This document shows positions 56,752 through 64,000 of a stretch of 64,000 bases of DNA, in pieces. Positions within the stretch are counted from its first letter, which is position 1; each line of letters starts with the position of its first letter. Below the pieces are notes generated by a model, which was not told where the DNA came from, searched no databases, and saw only the letters and a program-made list of their open reading frames with translations. The translations under genes were made by a program, and so were the position numbers. The stretch is from Kitasatospora acidiphila (GTDB lineage: Bacteria > Actinomycetota > Actinomycetes > Streptomycetales > Streptomycetaceae), in the NCBI RefSeq assembly GCF_006636205.1, contig NZ_VIGB01000003.1, forward strand, positions 4,888,501 through 4,952,500, given 5' to 3'.

Positions 56752-57507
56752 ATGTCGGATCCTTCGGAAACCCCCTCATCAGACACCTCCCAGTCCACAG
56801 AAGCCATGGGCGCAGCCGCAGAGGCCGCTCCCTCGTCCAGCACGACGTTGGCCGCTGACGCCAGGTCGACTGCGGGCGGAACCTCGACCACTGACACTGC
56901 GGCGGCTACGGGAACAGGTGTCGCTGCTGGTTCAGCGGTGCCGTCGCCGTCGCCTGCCCTGGACGACGCGGTCACTCCGAGTGCGGTTCCCGCGACGGCG
57001 GAGACCACCCGTTCGCCTCGCCCCGGTGACTTCGCCGTGGTGCGGATCACCGGCGGAGTCGGCCGGCTGATCAGGATCGGTCAGTGGCTCAACGGGGACG
57101 GGTACGCCGACTACGAGCACGCCTTCATCCTGGTCGGCGACGACATGGTGATCGAGGCTCAGCCGGGTGGCGCCCGGAAGACTCCGCTCGCCACCTATCA
57201 GGACAGGCCGATCCGCTGGTCCAGTGAGCGCTTTCCCCTGACGAACAATCAGCGTGCGGCGATCGTCTCGGCGGCACACCGCTACCTCGGAGTGCCGTAC
57301 AGCTTCCTTGACTACCTGGCGCTGGCAACCCATCGGTTCCGGCTGCCGGGCAACGGCCTGCTCAAGGGATTCGTTGCCGACAGTCGTCACCAGATCTGCT
57401 CGCAACTGGTCGACCAGTGCTATCGCGATGCCGGGGTCAGCCTCTTCCCCAACCATCGCTGGCCGGGATACGTGACCCCTGCGGAGCTCGCTCGCCTGCT
57501 GAAGTAG
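56752..57507 (+). CDS. NlpC/P60-like (YiiX/YebB-type) cysteine hydrolase
   Basis: 251 residues. Residues 1-85 are a Ser/Thr/Ala-rich disordered segment without a signal peptide. The enzyme domain has ADYEHAFILVGDDMVIEAQP (catalytic His) and HQICSQLVDQCYRDAGV (catalytic Cys), the permuted order of this group, plus GVPYSFLDYLALAT. Such enzymes cut amide bonds in peptides or peptidoglycan; the target is unknown. Start ATG 56752 with GGGGAG nine bases upstream. The gap 56054-56751 shows no convincing gene. Confidence 0.82.
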   Translation: MSDPSETPSSDTSQSTEAMGAAAEAAPSSSTTLAADARSTAGGTSTTDTAAATGTGVAAGSAVPSPSPALDDAVTPSAVPATAETTRSPRPGDFAVVRITGGVGRLIRIGQWLNGDGYADYEHAFILVGDDMVIEAQPGGARKTPLATYQDRPIRWSSERFPLTNNQRAAIVSAAHRYLGVPYSFLDYLALATHRFRLPGNGLLKGFVADSRHQICSQLVDQCYRDAGVSLFPNHRWPGYVTPAELARLLK

Positions 57508-57685
57508 GCGGGCCTGCTGGGCTCTTCGACAGCGGATCGGCTACGGGTGAGAGCCGGGCGGATCCGCTGCCGGGAGGGGTGCTGCGCGCGGGTGCGACTG
57601 GCCTGTGGCGCCGTCAGCGGCGGCCTGCGGGTGCCGCCGGGCGGCCGGTCATCAGGCCGGCACCTCCCCGATGGTGAATCAGACC

Positions 57686-58495
57686 TCAGGCTGCGCTGAT
57701 GATCCCCTGGCGGCTGGCCACGGCGCCGAATCGCCCGGTTGCCTGGTCGAGCACGTAGGCCTGTGCGGCCGCGAAGTCGAAGTACATCCCGATCAGCTGC
57801 AGTTCGCCGCCGAGCACCCGCCGCTCGACTGCCGGGTTGGCCATCAACTGGTCCAGCTGCTGCACCACATTGGTGATGCACAGCTGCTCCACCCGATCGG
57901 CGACCGGCCGATCCGCGAACTCGGCCGGCACGCGGGCCAGCCGGGCGAGCGAGCCGCGCCCGTTCCGCAGCCAGCGGGCCAGCGGTGTCGGTCTGCCCGG
58001 CTGCTCATGAACCCCGTCGAGCAGTGCGTTCATCGCTCCGCAGCCCGAATGCCCGCAGATCGTGATGCTGCGGACCTGCAACACCTCGACCGCGTACTGC
58101 ACAGCCGCTGCCACCGAGTCGTCGGCGGCGCCCGGTTCATGCGGGACGGGCACCAGATTGCCGATGTTTCGCACGGTGAACAGGTCTCCCGGACCGCTGC
58201 TGGTGATCATGCTGGTCACCAGCCGGGAATCGGCACAGGCAAGGAAGAGCTGCGAGGGCCGCTGGCCTTCGCGGGCCAGTCGGGCCAGCTCGGGGCGGAC
58301 CAGCTCCGCCGTATGCGCCTGGAAACCGCGCACGCCCGCCAGAAGCCGCCCATGCGGATCACCGCCGGGCTGCTCCATGCAGTGGTGGCCGACCCATGGC
58401 GTCCAGGGGCGGCAGCGGTGCCCGGCCGGGTGCGGTGCGTGGCTGTCGACGGCGCCGGCGTCGCACTGGGAGTCGTGTGAGGTGTGGAGGGTCAT
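57686..58495 (-). CDS. Beta-carbonic anhydrase
   Basis: 269 residues from ATG 58495, after AGGAGAGGAG. Zinc ligands and dyad: FLACADSRLVTSM (Cys, Asp, Arg) and ICGHSGCGAMNALL (His, Cys). An N-terminal 45 residues rich in His/Cys is unusual for the family. Interconverts CO2 and bicarbonate. Convergent with the NlpC/P60-like gene. Confidence 0.92.
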   Translation of the reverse strand: MTLHTSHDSQCDAGAVDSHAPHPAGHRCRPWTPWVGHHCMEQPGGDPHGRLLAGVRGFQAHTAELVRPELARLAREGQRPSQLFLACADSRLVTSMITSSGPGDLFTVRNIGNLVPVPHEPGAADDSVAAAVQYAVEVLQVRSITICGHSGCGAMNALLDGVHEQPGRPTPLARWLRNGRGSLARLARVPAEFADRPVADRVEQLCITNVVQQLDQLMANPAVERRVLGGELQLIGMYFDFAAAQAYVLDQATGRFGAVASRQGIISAA

Positions 58496-58777
58496 GGTCC
58501 TCTCCTCTCCTGAGGAGTCGGGTGTGGCGGGTGCAGTTACCGTCGAATTCACCAAAGCGCTGACGAGATGTCACGGATGGGCCGGGCCGTCATCCCACAG
58601 CACCAAGAGTTGGTAAATGATCAGTAATGGAAGCTTCGCACAGCACGTGGGAGGGTGGGAGTCCTGACAAACACATTCACTCGGGTGGGTGGCGCATGAG
58701 GCCTATCAGGCGCCCCCGGCGCACCGCCGGTGGCTTCGGGGGGCGTGATCGAGCTCGAGAATGCGGTGCTCCGGAAT

Positions 58778-58828
58778 GCCAAGGGGGCGGTGTCCATGCC
58801 GAAACGGCGTGGACACCGCCCCCTTGGC
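58778..58828 (-). terminator. Very long terminator hairpin
   Basis: Perfect 19-bp arms (58778-58796, 58810-58828) with a 13-base loop that itself can pair GCCG/CGGC. It lies 33 bases after the ATPase stop codon on the minus strand. Confidence 0.85.
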
Positions 58829-58860
58829 GGTGCTGACTGCACAGCGGCTTTGATCAGGCG

Positions 58861-59880
58861 TCAGACTCCTGCGGCGGCCTGGCTCGTGCCGTCCAGGGCT
58901 GCGGGCACATGGGCGCCAGCCGGGGGAAGGGTGAAGTCCGGGTCGATCTGCGCTGCCAGATCGGCGCCGGCCTTGGCATTGCCCCAGCTCTCCGCATTGC
59001 GCAAGTGGAAGTGGACGGCCTGCTCGGTGTACCGGCGCGGATCACGTGTCTCGAAGGCGGCATCCGTGGCCTGCTGCAGCGCGCCCAGGACGGCCCGGTT
59101 GTCCGGCTCCAGGGAGCTCAGCCCTGGTTCAGCGCCCTGCTCCAGGCGGCGGACCCAGTCCGAGTGGCCGAATGCGGCCAGCAGGTCGTCCCCCACCTCG
59201 CGCCTCAGGTAGGCCAGGTCGTCGGCGCTCTGCACCTTGTTGCCGACCACGCGCAGGGCGACGCCGAAGTCCCGCGCGTACTCCTTGTACTGCCGGTAGA
59301 CCGAGATGCCCTTGCGGGTCGGCTCGGCGATCAGGAAGGTCAGGTCGAACCGGGTGAACAGCCCGGAGGCGAACGAGTCGGAGCCGGCGGTCATGTCGGT
59401 CACCAGGTACTCGCCCGGTCCGTCGACCAGGTGATTGAGCAGCAGCTCGACCGCGCCGACCTTCGAGTGGTAGCAGGCGACACCGAGGTCCTCTTCGGTG
59501 AAGACGCCGGTGACCATCAGGCGGACCGAGCCCTCGTCCAGCGCCACCGGCCGGGCGCAGGCCGCGTAGATCGGGTTCTCCTCGACGATCCGCAGCAGGC
59601 GGGAGCCCTCGCCGGGCGGCGTGGTCTTGATCATCAGGTCGGCGGAGGCGATTCGGGGGTTGCCGCCCCGCAGATACTCCTTGATCTGCGGCAGGTGCGC
59701 GCCCAGGGCCGGCAGTCGCGCGGCCTGGTCGTCCGTCAGCCCGAGGGCCGGGCCCAGGTGCTGGTTGATGTCGGCGTCAACGGCGATCACTGGTCGGCCC
59801 GCCGCGGCCAGGTGGCGGATGAACAGTGCGGACAGCGTGGTCTTGCCGCTCCCGCCCTTGCCGACGAAGGCGATCTTCAT
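58861..59880 (-). CDS. MinD/CooC-like ATP-binding protein
   Basis: 339 residues from ATG 59880 (GGGAGAG upstream). MKIAFVGKGGSGKTTLSALF is the deviant Walker A, VIAVDADINQHLGPALGL the switch, and YLVTDMTAGSDSFASGLFTR the Walker-B region. It resembles CooC, the nickel-insertion ATPase, more than MinD. No nickel enzyme lies nearby, so the client is unknown. Confidence 0.85.
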   Translation of the reverse strand: MKIAFVGKGGSGKTTLSALFIRHLAAAGRPVIAVDADINQHLGPALGLTDDQAARLPALGAHLPQIKEYLRGGNPRIASADLMIKTTPPGEGSRLLRIVEENPIYAACARPVALDEGSVRLMVTGVFTEEDLGVACYHSKVGAVELLLNHLVDGPGEYLVTDMTAGSDSFASGLFTRFDLTFLIAEPTRKGISVYRQYKEYARDFGVALRVVGNKVQSADDLAYLRREVGDDLLAAFGHSDWVRRLEQGAEPGLSSLEPDNRAVLGALQQATDAAFETRDPRRYTEQAVHFHLRNAESWGNAKAGADLAAQIDPDFTLPPAGAHVPAALDGTSQAAAGV

Positions 59881-60074
59881 CTGGACTCTCCCGGCTCTCG
59901 CTCCGTCGATCACCGCGCACTGGCGCGTTATTAGTAATCGTTATCGTCTTCGATAGGGCTCATGGTAGTCCGGGCTCGGCGGCCGCCGCCCAGGGGAAGG
60001 CGCGGATTGCCTCTAACGGGTGATGCCGGGGTTGCGGTGGAGGACTCTTGCGGTGGGTCGTTACTCTCGGGTAG

Positions 60075-60977
60075 GTGAGCACTGGAACTGATCCGCTGGC
60101 CCCGCTTGCCGAGCTGCCCGGGGTGCCCGAGTCCGTCGCCGAGGTCCGCAAGGCCGTTGACCGGCTCTACGGGCACCGGGTGATGCGTCGCCGTGCGCCT
60201 GAAGTCACCTCCGAGGCCGCGCTGCGCGGCGCTCGCGCCTCCGCGGCCCTCGCCGGCGCCGACTGGCCCCTGGAGGAGGTGCGGCGGCGCAGCGACTTCA
60301 GTGTCGGAGCCGAGGATCGGATCGTCGGTGCGGCGCTGCGCATCTCGGCCGAGGTCGGCCAGCTGCTGAGCATCTGGCGGACGTCTCCGCTGCAGGTGCT
60401 GGCCCGCCTGCACCTGCTGGCGGTCGGCGATGCCGATCCTGCGGCCGGGCGGCCGCGCCAGACCGGCGAGGCGGCGGATGAGCTGTTTCCCTTGGACCTG
60501 CCGGCCCGGGAGGGGGAGGGCGCCACGGCCGAGTCGGCGGTGGGCGGTGGGGCGCGGCTGTCCGAAGCGCCGTCGCCGGCCGAGGTGGCGGCCCGGCTCG
60601 ACCAGCTGGCCCAGCTGCTGGTTGCCCGCGCCGGTGCAGGCGGGGCCGAGCAGGGCGCGCCGGCACTGGTGGCCGCCTCCGTGGTGCACGGTGAGCTGCT
60701 CGCGCTACGGCCGTTCCGCAGTCACAACGGGCTGGTGGCCAGGGCGGCGCAGCGGCTGGTGCTGATCGCCGACGGCCTGGACCCGAAGGCGATCTGCCCG
60801 GTCGAGGTCGGCCTGGCGGAGCTCGGTACGGTCGCGTACCGCGATGCACTGGCGGGCTACCTGTCCGGGACGCCCCAAGGGATGGCCGCCTGGATCGCAC
60901 ACAACGGGCGGGCCGTCGGACTGGGCGTTCGAGAGAGCACGGCCGTCTGCGAGGCGATGCAGCGGGGGATGGTCTGA
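60075..60977 (+). CDS. Fic-like protein with altered active site
   Basis: 300 residues from GTG 60075. An N-terminal helix bundle includes SEAALRGARASAALAGADWP, like the inhibitory Fic helix region. The Fic motif HPFxxGNGRxxR is represented by LALRPFRSHNGLVARAAQRL. His is Arg, the Asp/Glu-Gly pair is Ser-His, and NG plus the final Arg remain. Without the His, AMP transfer is doubtful; it may be a regulatory or differently acting Fic relative. Conserved in this position in streptomycetes as far as I recall. Confidence 0.72.
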   Translation: MSTGTDPLAPLAELPGVPESVAEVRKAVDRLYGHRVMRRRAPEVTSEAALRGARASAALAGADWPLEEVRRRSDFSVGAEDRIVGAALRISAEVGQLLSIWRTSPLQVLARLHLLAVGDADPAAGRPRQTGEAADELFPLDLPAREGEGATAESAVGGGARLSEAPSPAEVAARLDQLAQLLVARAGAGGAEQGAPALVAASVVHGELLALRPFRSHNGLVARAAQRLVLIADGLDPKAICPVEVGLAELGTVAYRDALAGYLSGTPQGMAAWIAHNGRAVGLGVRESTAVCEAMQRGMV

Positions 60978-61040
60978 CCGGGGCCGCGCAGGGCTGAAGA
61001 GCCCGAATCAGAAGTCGGACCGAGGGCCGAACACAGGGAT

Positions 61041-61071
61041 GCGGCGACATCCTGACTGCTGATGTCGCCGC
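61041..61071. terminator. Hairpin between convergent genes
   Basis: 11-bp perfect arms (61041-61051, 61061-61071). The rest of the 390-bp gap 60978-61367 has no gene; 61310-61345 is notably AT-rich for this genome. Confidence 0.65.
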
Positions 61072-61367
61072 TGGTACGTCCTTCCGGGTGACCATGCGTG
61101 CACCGGAAGTGCCCATCAGGCGGGGATCCTGCCCGTTCGCCTGGTGCGGCGGCCCGATCGCGGGTCGGCTGCACGTGGGTGCTCGGAAGTTGTACGCGGT
61201 CCGTGGGGCCTGAACTGCGGTGTCGGTATGACCTCTTCGGGTCCTTCCGGGTCTCGCGGGCCGTGAGTCCTTTGTATCTCGGATCCCGGGCAAACGGAAC
61301 TCGAATGGCGAAGTCTTTACTTTTTGTCTGCTTTGGTCCGAATATGTGACTTCACTGCGCCAGCGAT

Positions 61368-62324
61368 TCAGGCCCCGGGGCGTCGGCGTTTCGACAGCTG
61401 CCAGAGCAGACCGGCGGTCAGACAGGCGGTGCCGATCGCCACGGCGGTCAGTGTCGCCCCGCTCGGCGATTTGAACTCCGGGAGTCGGCGGTGGAGTTCG
61501 ATCGGCCGGTCGAAATACAGGATCGGCCAGTCGCGGGCCGTGGCCTCCTTGCGCAGTCCGCGGTCCGGGTTCACGGCAGACGGGCGACCGACCGCCTCCA
61601 GCAGCGGCAGATCGGTGATCGAGTCGCTGTAGGCGTAGCAGTCGGCGAGCTGGTAGCCCTCGCGGGCGGCTAGTTCGCGGATAGCCGCGGCCTTGTTGTC
61701 GGCATAGGCGTAGTACTCGATCTCGCCGGTGTAGCAGCCGTCTTCGATCTGCATCCGGGTGGCGATCACGTGGTCCGCGCCGAGCAGCGCGCCGATCGGC
61801 TCCACCACCTCCGAGCCCGAGCTGCTGACGATCACCACGTCGCGCCCGGCCGCGTGGTGCTGGGCGATCAGCGCGGCGGCCTCCTCGTAGATCAGGGGGT
61901 TGATCAGCCCGTGCAGCGTCTCGGCGACGATCTCGCGCACCTGCTGGACGTTCCACCCCCTGGTCATGGCCGAGAGGTATGCGCGCATCTTCTCCATCTG
62001 GTCGTGGTCGGCGCCGCCGACCAGGAAGACGAACTGCGCGTAGGCGCTCTTGAGTACGGTCCGACGGTTGATCAGGCCGCCCTGGTAGAACGGTCGGCTG
62101 AAGGCCAGGGCGCTCGACTTCGCGATGATTGTCTTGTCGAGGTCGAAAAATGCCGCGGTGCGGGCCGGTCGGGCACCGTCGGCACGGTCGGCCGGGGCGG
62201 CCGCGATGGTCGGCGCCGGCGAGGGTGGGACGGTGGTGCGGGCGCTTGTGGCGGCATTCGGTGCGGCGTCCGGTCCGGAGTTCTCGGCACCATGGGCGAT
62301 GTCGGCGTTCTCGGTGGTGTCCAC
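61368..62324 (-). CDS. HAD-IB family phosphatase, morphological differentiation-associated
   Basis: 318 residues. The first 55 are disordered, then HAD motif I AAFFDLDKTIIAKSSALAFS, motif II VVIVSSSGSEVVEPI, motif III region near KAAAIRELAAREGY, and motif IV AYSDSITDLPLLEAVG. One membrane helix at the end (ATLTAVAIGTACLTAGLLWQ) with a basic tail anchors it. The S. coelicolor orthologue, beside ssd/tad, is annotated as linked to morphological differentiation; the name is from memory. Confidence 0.88.
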   Translation of the reverse strand: MDTTENADIAHGAENSGPDAAPNAATSARTTVPPSPAPTIAAAPADRADGARPARTAAFFDLDKTIIAKSSALAFSRPFYQGGLINRRTVLKSAYAQFVFLVGGADHDQMEKMRAYLSAMTRGWNVQQVREIVAETLHGLINPLIYEEAAALIAQHHAAGRDVVIVSSSGSEVVEPIGALLGADHVIATRMQIEDGCYTGEIEYYAYADNKAAAIRELAAREGYQLADCYAYSDSITDLPLLEAVGRPSAVNPDRGLRKEATARDWPILYFDRPIELHRRLPEFKSPSGATLTAVAIGTACLTAGLLWQLSKRRRPGA

Positions 62325-62745
62325 AGGAACCGAGGATAGATGGCGGTTCCGATCAGACCGCCATTCGGTGGACTCGGGGGCCTGCTGGTTTGTGTTTCTG
62401 GCCGCTCGGGTACACCATGGAAGTCACGGATCGTTCGCGACCGTGCTAACCCGGTCCGGCTCCTCCCCCCCGAGTCGGGCCGTGGATAGACGACCCCCGC
62501 TCTCCCCCCCGGCGGGGGTCGTCGCATGTCCGGGGCCATTTTCCGAGCTCGACCCTGTGGCCTCGGGGGCGTTCGGGGGTGCTGGGGGAGGCGTTCGCAG
62601 CGGGGTCGGCGGGGGAGCCAGAACCCTTGATTCGCTACTCTGAGTAATCATCTTGATGGCACTCCGACAAGCCTCGAGAGTGCCGTCAATTGTGCTGATG
62701 GCATGTGCCCGGAAGGGTGAAGCGACGCCATCCGGGTGAGTCCGG

Positions 62746-62772
62746 ATATCCACATCCCCGGGGTTATCCACA
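62746..62772 (+). promoter_or_regulatory. Two DnaA-box-like sites
   Basis: ATATCCACA at 62746-62754 and TTATCCACA at 62764-62772, 18 bases apart in the same direction, about 120 bases before ssd. The second is the classic strong box; streptomycete boxes are usually TTGTCCACA. Confidence 0.45.
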
Positions 62773-62888
62773 GGGATTCGGCACCCCGCTGACGGAATCC
62801 GATCCACGCGGCACGGTGACAGCAGTCCGCCGCAGCGATGCGCTGCTGGCGGGATGTCAAATCACCAATCCGCCTCGGGGAGAACGCC

Positions 62889-64000
62889 GTGTCGACGTCG
62901 ATCGTCCACTCCAGCGAATCCGTTTCCGGCCGGCCGGTCCGCCCGTCCCCGCTGGTACTCACCAGGGACGAGGAGCTGACCGAGCACCTGCTACGGCTCT
63001 GTGCCGCCGTCGGCACCGAACCTCGCGTCTGCGCCGGAGTGCCGCCGCCGCAGCTCTGGGAGTCCGCGCCGCTGGTGCTGGTCGGCGACGACCAGGCCGA
63101 GCAGTGCGCGGGCCTGCCCCGGAGGCCGGGCGTGCTGCTGTGCGGCCTCGACCTCGACGACTGCGACATCTGGGTGCGCGGCGTGTACCTCGGCGCCGAG
63201 CAGGTGCTCTTCCTGCCCGACTCGCAGGCCTGGCTGCTGGACCGGATCACGGACGCGCTGGAGGGCGTGGTCACCCCGGCGCTGACGGTCGCCGTCCTCG
63301 GCGGATGCGGCGGTGCGGGCGCCTCGACTCTCGCCTGCGCCCTGGCCGTCACCGCAGCCAGAGCCGGCCATCGCACCGCGCTCATCGACGGCGACCCGCT
63401 CGGTGGCGGGTTGGACGTGCTGCTCGGCGCCGAGACCGCCGACGGGCTGCGCTGGCCCGATCTCGCCGCCGTGCGCGGCCGCCTCAACGGGGCGGAGCTG
63501 ACGCGCTCGCTGCCCCGGCCACACGGGCTTCACCTGCTCTCCTGGGACCGCGGCGAGACCACGGCGATCCCGCCCGAGGCGATGCGCGGCGTTCTGGCTG
63601 CCGCCCGGCGGCGCGGTGGCCTGGTGGTCGTCGACCTGCCACGCCGACCGGATCCGGCCGCCGCCCAAGCGCTCGAGCAGGCCGACACCGGCCTGCTGGT
63701 GCTGCCCGCCGAACTGCGCGCGATGGCCGCGGCCCGCCGGACCGCGGCGGCCGCCGGGATGCGCCTGTCCGATCTACGGGCGGTCGTCCGGCGATCCGGA
63801 CGGGTCCGGCTGGGCGGCACCGAGATCGCTCAAGGGCTGGGCCTGCGGCTGGCCGGCGAGATCCCCGACGAGACCGGCCTCGCGGCCGACATGGAACACG
63901 GCCGCCCGCCCGGAGCGCGCGGCCACGGCCCGCTCGCCCGCTTCTGTGCCGCCTACCTGGGCCAAGTCCTGCCACCAAGCGAAGGAGGAACCCCATCATG
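62889..64000 (+). CDS. ssd: Septum site-determining protein Ssd (CpaE/MinD-like), 3' end at window edge
   Basis: 371 codons are visible from GTG 62889, and the stop is probably the TGA completed by the base after the window. The N-terminal 120 residues are a receiver-like domain (LVLTRDEELTEHLLRLCAAV). The ATPase-like domain has LTVAVLGGCGGAGASTLACA, a Walker A without its Lys, HRTALIDGDPLGGGLDVLLG and GGLVVVDLPRRPDPA. It is the CpaE-like protein that heads streptomycete and mycobacterial Tad loci. An ATG at 63998 with AAGGAGG ten bases upstream begins the next gene, expected to be the secretion ATPase tadA. Confidence 0.88.
   Translation, partial: MSTSIVHSSESVSGRPVRPSPLVLTRDEELTEHLLRLCAAVGTEPRVCAGVPPPQLWESAPLVLVGDDQAEQCAGLPRRPGVLLCGLDLDDCDIWVRGVYLGAEQVLFLPDSQAWLLDRITDALEGVVTPALTVAVLGGCGGAGASTLACALAVTAARAGHRTALIDGDPLGGGLDVLLGAETADGLRWPDLAAVRGRLNGAELTRSLPRPHGLHLLSWDRGETTAIPPEAMRGVLAAARRRGGLVVVDLPRRPDPAAAQALEQADTGLLVLPAELRAMAAARRTAAAAGMRLSDLRAVVRRSGRVRLGGTEIAQGLGLRLAGEIPDETGLAADMEHGRPPGARGHGPLARFCAAYLGQVLPPSEGGTPS

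Overview
The window is very GC-rich and its genes have the codon use, GTG/ATG starts, tight ATGA/GTGA overlaps and gene content of a streptomycete-type actinobacterium (Streptomyces or a close relative such as Kitasatospora). The evidence is a WhiB-like gene between a class A penicillin-binding protein and paired ArsA-like ATPases, a Crp next to a metallo-hydrolase and an endonuclease III, and a septum-site/Tad locus at the right end. From memory, this order follows the conserved dnaX-recR-ask ... wblA ... crp ... acs ... ssd/tad core of the S. coelicolor chromosome. Accessory insertions break it up.

Layout. 1-8.1 kb: dnaX (3' part), ybaB, recR, a DUF5063 gene, aspartate kinase, a SigE-type sigma factor with a DUF4232-like membrane partner, and a SURF1-like protein. 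8.1-17.3 kb: S9 peptidase, an MFS exporter with a SnoaL-like protein divergent from a 925-residue LuxR-type ATPase regulator, an exported alkaline-phosphatase-superfamily enzyme, and a Crp/Fnr regulator. 17.4-24.3 kb: five co-directional genes with nearly no gaps: a class III nucleotidyl-cyclase-like protein, a P-loop/HEAT-like protein, an SPFH-like coiled-coil protein, a PycTM-type membrane effector and an M48 membrane metalloprotease. I read this as a Pycsar-like nucleotide-signalling defence locus. Its first two proteins share a short Gly/Val-rich motif like bacterial amyloid signalling sequences. This is the most interesting part of the window.

24.3-28.7 kb: a two-component system divergent from a repeat-bearing membrane peptide and an ABC exporter, then a 40-residue peptide gene with its own terminator. 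28.7-32.8 kb: a decayed integrated element bounded by tRNA-Pro(CGG) and a partial copy of that tRNA. It has integrase remnants at both ends and carries a three-gene membrane protein/sensor kinase/response regulator operon. 32.8-64 kb is mostly conserved core: metallophosphoesterase, M14 peptidase, YqeY, PBP, wblA, two ArsA-like ATPases, DUF4177, RidA, two NUDIX enzymes, MBL hydrolase, crp, nth, a MarP-type protease, holin-like protein, nhaA, acs, an NlpC/P60-like hydrolase, beta-carbonic anhydrase, a MinD/CooC-like ATPase, a Fic-like protein, a HAD phosphatase and ssd at the edge.

One caution applies throughout. At least ten otherwise normal genes (recR, a DUF4232-like gene, the M48 protease, a histidine kinase, a metallophosphoesterase, the PBP, the MBL hydrolase, a hypothetical, an alpha/beta hydrolase and nhaA) are each broken by loss of one base, usually in or beside a short G/C run. 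Thirteen such losses and no gain in an intact gene look like sequencing error rather than decay, so I annotate these as full-length genes with frameshifts.
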